Origin: Episyrphus balteatus
Lineage: Eukaryota; Arthropoda; Insecta; Diptera; Syrphidae
Reading direction: 5' to 3'
NCBI RefSeq assembly: GCF_945859705.1
Contig: NC_079134.1
Coordinates: 38,206,576 to 38,270,575 of the forward strand
Length of the DNA stretch: 64,000 bases
The notes under the pieces: model-generated
Seen by the model: only the letters and a program-made list of their open reading frames with translations
What the model was told of the DNA's origin: nothing
Database searches by the model: none
In this document: positions 60,222 to 64,000 of the stretch, one piece after another
How the letters are laid out: every line of letters begins with the position of its first letter
Numbering within the stretch: position 1 is the stretch's first letter
Translations under genes and position numbers: made by a program

Positions 60222-60689
60222 ACTGGATTATTTTATAGTTCCAAAGTTTATAAAAATTTCTTGTTCTTTTTTACTATTTAATATTTTTGTTATTTTTCCT
60301 TAAATATATATATGCAATTCTTATGTATTAAAATGAAAATTTTGTGTTCTTTTGGTTTTACGAGACATGATAATATATTGTTTCTTTTTGTGCGCAAATG
60401 TTTTGCCTCAGTGTGGGTTTTCCACTGTTTTCGTTTTAATTTAAATCATATCATATTTTATCAAAAATTGGGCTATCTTTTCGCAACATAGAAAAAAATT
60501 TAGCAACAACCATCTTCCTTTCTGATTCAGTACTTGTTATTTATTAGGTATTTAATGTAACCTCAGTTGAGAAATAGTATTTAAATCCTAGTTAAAAAAC
60601 TGCAAACAGTGAAATAAAGTATGTCCTTTACAAGGTCAATATATTAGTAAAAACTGGAAATAATAAATCGGATGAAAAAATTGTGAGTA

Positions 60690-60915
60690 AAAAATAACTG
60701 AATATTTGATAGTTTTTATTCGATAGTTTATTCGATAGTTTATTCGATAGTTTTTATTCGATAGTTTATTCGATAGTTTATTCGATAGTTTTTATTCGAT
60801 AGTTTTATTCGATAGTTTTTATTCGAATGAATGAATGAACGAATGAATGAACTATTCGATAGTTCAAATCGTTCAGTTACTAACTATCGATAGTTCAAAT
60901 CATTCGATAGTTCCC
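60690..60915. repeat. Right subterminal array of TATTCGATAGTTT
   Basis: About ten copies of TATTCGATAGTTTT of 13-17 bp, followed by GAATGAATGAACGAATGAAT and the right end. The word reads in the same direction as in the left array even though the ends are inverted. Confidence 0.88.
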
Positions 60916-60922
60916 ATCACTA

Positions 60923-60930
60923 CTTCAAAC
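60923..60930. repeat. Right 8-bp target site duplication (CTTCAAAC)
   Basis: Exact copy of 57480-57487. Confidence 0.9.
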
Positions 60931-61289
60931 TAACTTAATAAATTTTTAAGTTCATTAACTATGTTTGGACTTGAATATCTCCTAAATAATACGGACAAAT
61001 GGGAGAACAAATTTTAAGGTCAAGTTTCATGTTTAGAAAAGGGAAAAAAAAAATATTTTTAAATTCAAAAACTATGTTTGGAGATGAATATCTTCTCAAT
61101 CATAATTTTAAAAAAAATTTTTTTTTTTTATATCTTCAGCTTCTTTTAATTCCCTACAAAATGAAATGTTACACGTCCTTATTTTAAAAAACAGTGAGAA
61201 AATTATAACTGGTCAAAGACATTAACGTCTTAAAAAAAAAAAATAGAAATCCATTTTTGGTAAATCTAAGTCTTCTCCTAAGCACTAAA
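60931..61289. other. No gene seen; AT-rich
   Basis: AT-rich. The phrase AACTATGTTTGGA.nTGAATATCT occurs twice (60958 and 61068). Confidence 0.45.
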
Positions 61290-61399
61290 TTTGACAGAAA
61301 GAAATGAAAAAAAAATGTCTTGGTACAGACTGAGTTCCTCAGGTTTGGCCTGTCCACTCAAACTTGAAAGATTGGTGTTGGGTAGAAGGGGCCTTAGGA

Positions 61400-61990
61400 T
61401 GATTTCGTCAACTACTTCTCGGAAGACGGGAATTTTCAGGTTCGGGCTGTCCTTTTGGATGAATTCATCAACTTGGGATGAATTCATCAACTTTGGACGA
61501 ATTCATTAACTTTTTCTCGGAAGACGGGAATGTTCAGGTTCAGGCTGTCCTTTTGGATGAATTCATTAACTTTGGATGAATTCATCAACTTTGGATGAAT
61601 TCATCAACTTTTTCTCGGAAGACGGGAATGTTCAGGTTCAGGCTGTCCTTTTGGATGAATTCATTAACTTTGGATGAATTCATCAACTTTGGATGAATTC
61701 ATCAACTTTGAATGAATTCATTAACTTTGGATGAATACATCAACTTTGGATGAATTCATTAACTTCGGATGAATTCACAACTTTGGATGAAATCATCAAC
61801 TTTGAATGAATTCATCAACTTTGGATGAAATCATCAACTTTTTCTCGGAAGACGGGAATGTTCAGTTTCGGGCCGTCCTTTTGGATGAATTAATCAACTT
61901 TGGATGAATTCATCAACTTGGGATGAATTCATAAAATTTGGATGACTGAACTTTTTCTCGGAAGACTGTGGTGATCAGATTCGGACTGTC
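61400..61990. repeat. Minisatellite of a 19-bp word (TGGATGAATTCATCAACTT) with a longer spacer unit
   Basis: The 19-bp word, itself an imperfect palindrome around GAATTC, occurs about 18-20 times. It is interrupted five times by CTCGGAAGACGGGAATGTTC followed by a CAGGTTCnGGCTGTCCTTT segment, at 61418, 61516, 61614, 61844 and 61957. The first three are 98 bp apart. Short frames on both strands (61278-61509) come from this repeat and its edge. Confidence 0.93.
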
Positions 61991-63545
61991 CACTTGACTA
62001 CTTGGCGGGATGTCTATTTCAAAACTAGAACCACAATCACAGCGGTCCTCTTCTTTGGTGGGTGTCTCTTCTATGTCAAGGACATTTCAATTATCATCAA
62101 CTTTACACCTTTGAGAAAACTTGGCAACCCTTAAAATTTTTCTAACTCCTTCTATAACAGGTAGCAATAGTTCTTATAGTACCTATATTCCTTATGCCAT
62201 ATGTGTTTCTCACTTTTATTCCATTGTGTGGATGTTATACGAAATTTAAGTGAGTGTACCACACTGATGTATAAAATGATTTTGATGAATGCTATAAAGC
62301 AAAAACCCTCCAATACGTGTTTTCCCGTTCGTATAGTATTCCCTGTATATTTCCTAACTATTTCCCAGATTGCTATGATGATGTTCGTTCGTTCTCTTTT
62401 AACTATTCCAGAAAATCCTATAGGGTAATTTTCCATTGCTCATATAAGGATGGATGTGGATATGGTAGGTAGGTGGGGAGTCCTGGCTGCACTGATATAG
62501 TAGTTGTCACAGATGCTTTTTCAGGATTCTATGACAGAAATGGCAAGGATTCCAAAAAAGCAACGGAACACTGTACATCTTTACACTATACACACATCTG
62601 CTACAGCTCCAGCTAGACGATCAAGGGAATTTTGAAATACAAAACTAGGAGTAGAGAGAAAGATAGAGAAAGAGATAGAGTTCAAAAGGGAAACGTAACT
62701 CTTGGCTTGTATTCCTGAATGCTCTGTTGCTGTGTTTCTAGCTGCTGCTAGCTGGTGGCACTTGGAACATACATTTTTCGGTACAAGAAAATGTTACAGT
62801 ACCTTCATAGAATGTGTAGAGTAATTCACCTTTTTGGAGGAAAATGGAAAATTGTTTTTACCATTTTGTGGAGATATAACGAAAGGATTGTGGGTGTTTT
62901 GCAACCCTTGCAACCATATGACTTAAAAAACCCTCACCCATCACTTTCTATCAAGGGTGTGGTGATGAAGATATAGCAACATAAAAGGGTAGCAGCAGGC
63001 AAAACAGCGACGGCTTTTGTTCTAAATTATGAGGTTGACTTTTTAGTCAGTTTTTTGATTGATTACACGTGCGGTGTAGTTGTGCATATGCATTTGCATT
63101 GCACACATAGAGAATTTATACCTTCTTTCCTAAAAGGGTATATAGAAGATGACATAAACTCTACCCCCGTATAACCAAAAAAAAAAAAAAAATTGTATAT
63201 CTGCATATAGAGGATTTCATTCAGAATATTCTAACAAATGGGTTAGGATTTGCAATCTTAATTAGTGCGATGTGTTTTCTTTAGCTTTATTAGATTTTCA
63301 GGTTCTTTTTATAGGTTACTGAGTTTGTGTTTCAGATGTTGGCTTGTATAAATTTATCATAATTAAGGTTAACACAAATCGCAAACAATTTCGCAAAATT
63401 TAATAGAAGATGAATGATGCTAACCAATGAATACGCATTTTTTAGTTTAGAAAACAAGTTTTTTGTCTTTCTTAAAACTTTATTACCTATCCACGCACTT
63501 TGTATAAGGTATCAGGCAGTAAGTGAAAAGTTCGTTATAAATTGT
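61991..63545. other. No gene seen
   Basis: Moderately AT-rich. Frames of 73-94 codons (62152-62436 minus, 62201-62428 plus, 62755-62976 plus) overlap one another or lack recognised features. A GA-type tract lies at 62655-62690 and an A run at 63178. Confidence 0.45.
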
Positions 63546-63549
63546 TACT

Positions 63550-63990
63550 GAAGCACCACATCCGCACCATTTCATTTTTGTATGAAAAATTTGCTGCACC
63601 ATGATACATAATTTTAGATTATTGAAAAATAAAGAAGAAAACTAACACGACCGCGACGAGATCCTTCGAATTAGAAGTCCAACGCCTTAACCACTAGACC
63701 ACCTAGTCATGTTTGTACGAACTGGCAATTTGTTGTCAAAATAACTTTGAAGACGACTTAAACATTTGTATAAATACGAGAATAGAATTTCTGATCATGG
63801 TGCAGATGTGGTGCTGCGGTGGTGCATCGAATTTTTTTCATATTTTGTTTGCATTTTTCAAAATGAAATGATATTGACGTGGTGCAGCGGTGGTGCGGCG
63901 CAATAGAAATTTCTGATAATGGTGCAGACGTGGTGCAGCGGTGGTAAAAAGTGGTGCAGCGGTGGTGCGGCGGAATGCCATTTTTACTCG
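63550..63990. repeat. GGTGCAGCGGTGGTGC repeat around a tRNA-like core, probable SINE-related
   Basis: Right of the tRNA-like segment, TGGTGCAGAYGTGGTGC and GTGGTGCAGCGGTGGTGC occur repeatedly (63798-63975, continuing to the window end). Left of it, the inverted form is present (GCACCACATCCGCACCAT at 63555, TGCTGCACCATGATACAT at 63590). This places the tRNA-like core inside an inverted pair. Confidence 0.65.
63640..63708 (-). tRNA. tRNA-like sequence (Arg-type, anticodon TCT), pseudogene or SINE head
   Basis: The minus strand starts GACTAGGTGGTCTAGTGG, with a good A box (TGGTCTAGTGG). It continues with an anticodon arm TTGGA-CTTCTAA-TTCGA (pairing with two G-T pairs) giving anticodon TCT. The T arm and the 3' acceptor strand are degenerate (no GGTTCGAATCC, no CCTAGTC), so it cannot form a normal tRNA. 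A T-rich stretch follows it. Best read as a tRNA-derived SINE 5' region or a tRNA pseudogene. Confidence 0.7.
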
Positions 63991-64000
63991 TGTGTACAAA

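Larger units (their letters stand above)
57488..60922. mobile_element. hAT-type DNA transposon, non-autonomous, 3435 bp
   Basis: The ends TAGTGATGGGAACTATCGA and its complement (with one or two differences) are hAT-like (TAGTGATGGG), and the perfect duplication CTTCAAAC flanks both sides, so insertion is fairly recent. No transposase frame survives. Each end carries a subterminal array of the end-derived word ATTCGATAGTTTT, and the middle is a 1.5-kb palindrome. Near 58240-58290 the plus strand reads SGKTHLFNHLTRHG, faintly like the end of a BED zinc finger of hAT transposases. An inverted, altered counterpart lies near 60400. Confidence 0.88.

Overview
This window is AT-rich, intron- or intergenic-like eukaryotic DNA. 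Everything recognisable points to an insect, probably a dipteran: a Ty3/gypsy LTR retrotransposon, hAT and PIF/Harbinger type DNA elements, a Helitron, non-LTR reverse-transcriptase relics, a tRNA-headed SINE-like sequence, and very many A/T homopolymer runs. The species cannot be named. No complete host protein-coding gene is visible.

Layout. 1-3680 holds the 5' part of an apparently intact gypsy-type retrotransposon on the minus strand: LTR, tRNA-Lys primer site, long leader, gag, a -1 frameshift site, then protease and the start of reverse transcriptase. It leaves the window at base 1. 3.9-12.9 kb is a patchwork of palindromic and TIR elements with short tandem arrays: a foldback unit, a hAT-like MITE, a CACTGG-ended element with a TAA duplication, and a separate 97-bp hairpin. 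13-18.8 kb is featureless AT-rich sequence. 18.8-30.3 kb contains a Harbinger MITE, three tandem arrays (about 170, 156 and 140 bp) and a 1.5-kb foldback element. 31-33 kb has one exon-like island. 33.7-37.9 kb has a motif cluster and a Helitron (35448-37845) carrying a decayed helicase in the wrong orientation. 38.6-48 kb has weak coding islands and reverse-transcriptase relics. 48-55 kb has a purine-rich minisatellite and several more arrays. 57.5-60.9 kb is a hAT-type element with a perfect 8-bp target duplication, a 1.5-kb internal palindrome and subterminal arrays of its own end motif. 61.3-62 kb is another minisatellite. The window ends in a tRNA-like/SINE-like repeat.

The most unusual thread is a family of degenerate arrays built around the motif TTACGGGTGTGACA. 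It occurs at four loci (34.9, 41.6, 45.7 and 54.4 kb) and probably at a diverged fifth (8.0 kb), in both orientations, with monomers of about 110-160 bp that alternate as an A/B dimer of about 260-280 bp.

The retrotransposon genes form one replication unit: gag makes the particle and pol is reached by frameshifting. Everything else is decayed mobile DNA plus a few candidate exons or small ORFs that need transcript or homology evidence.
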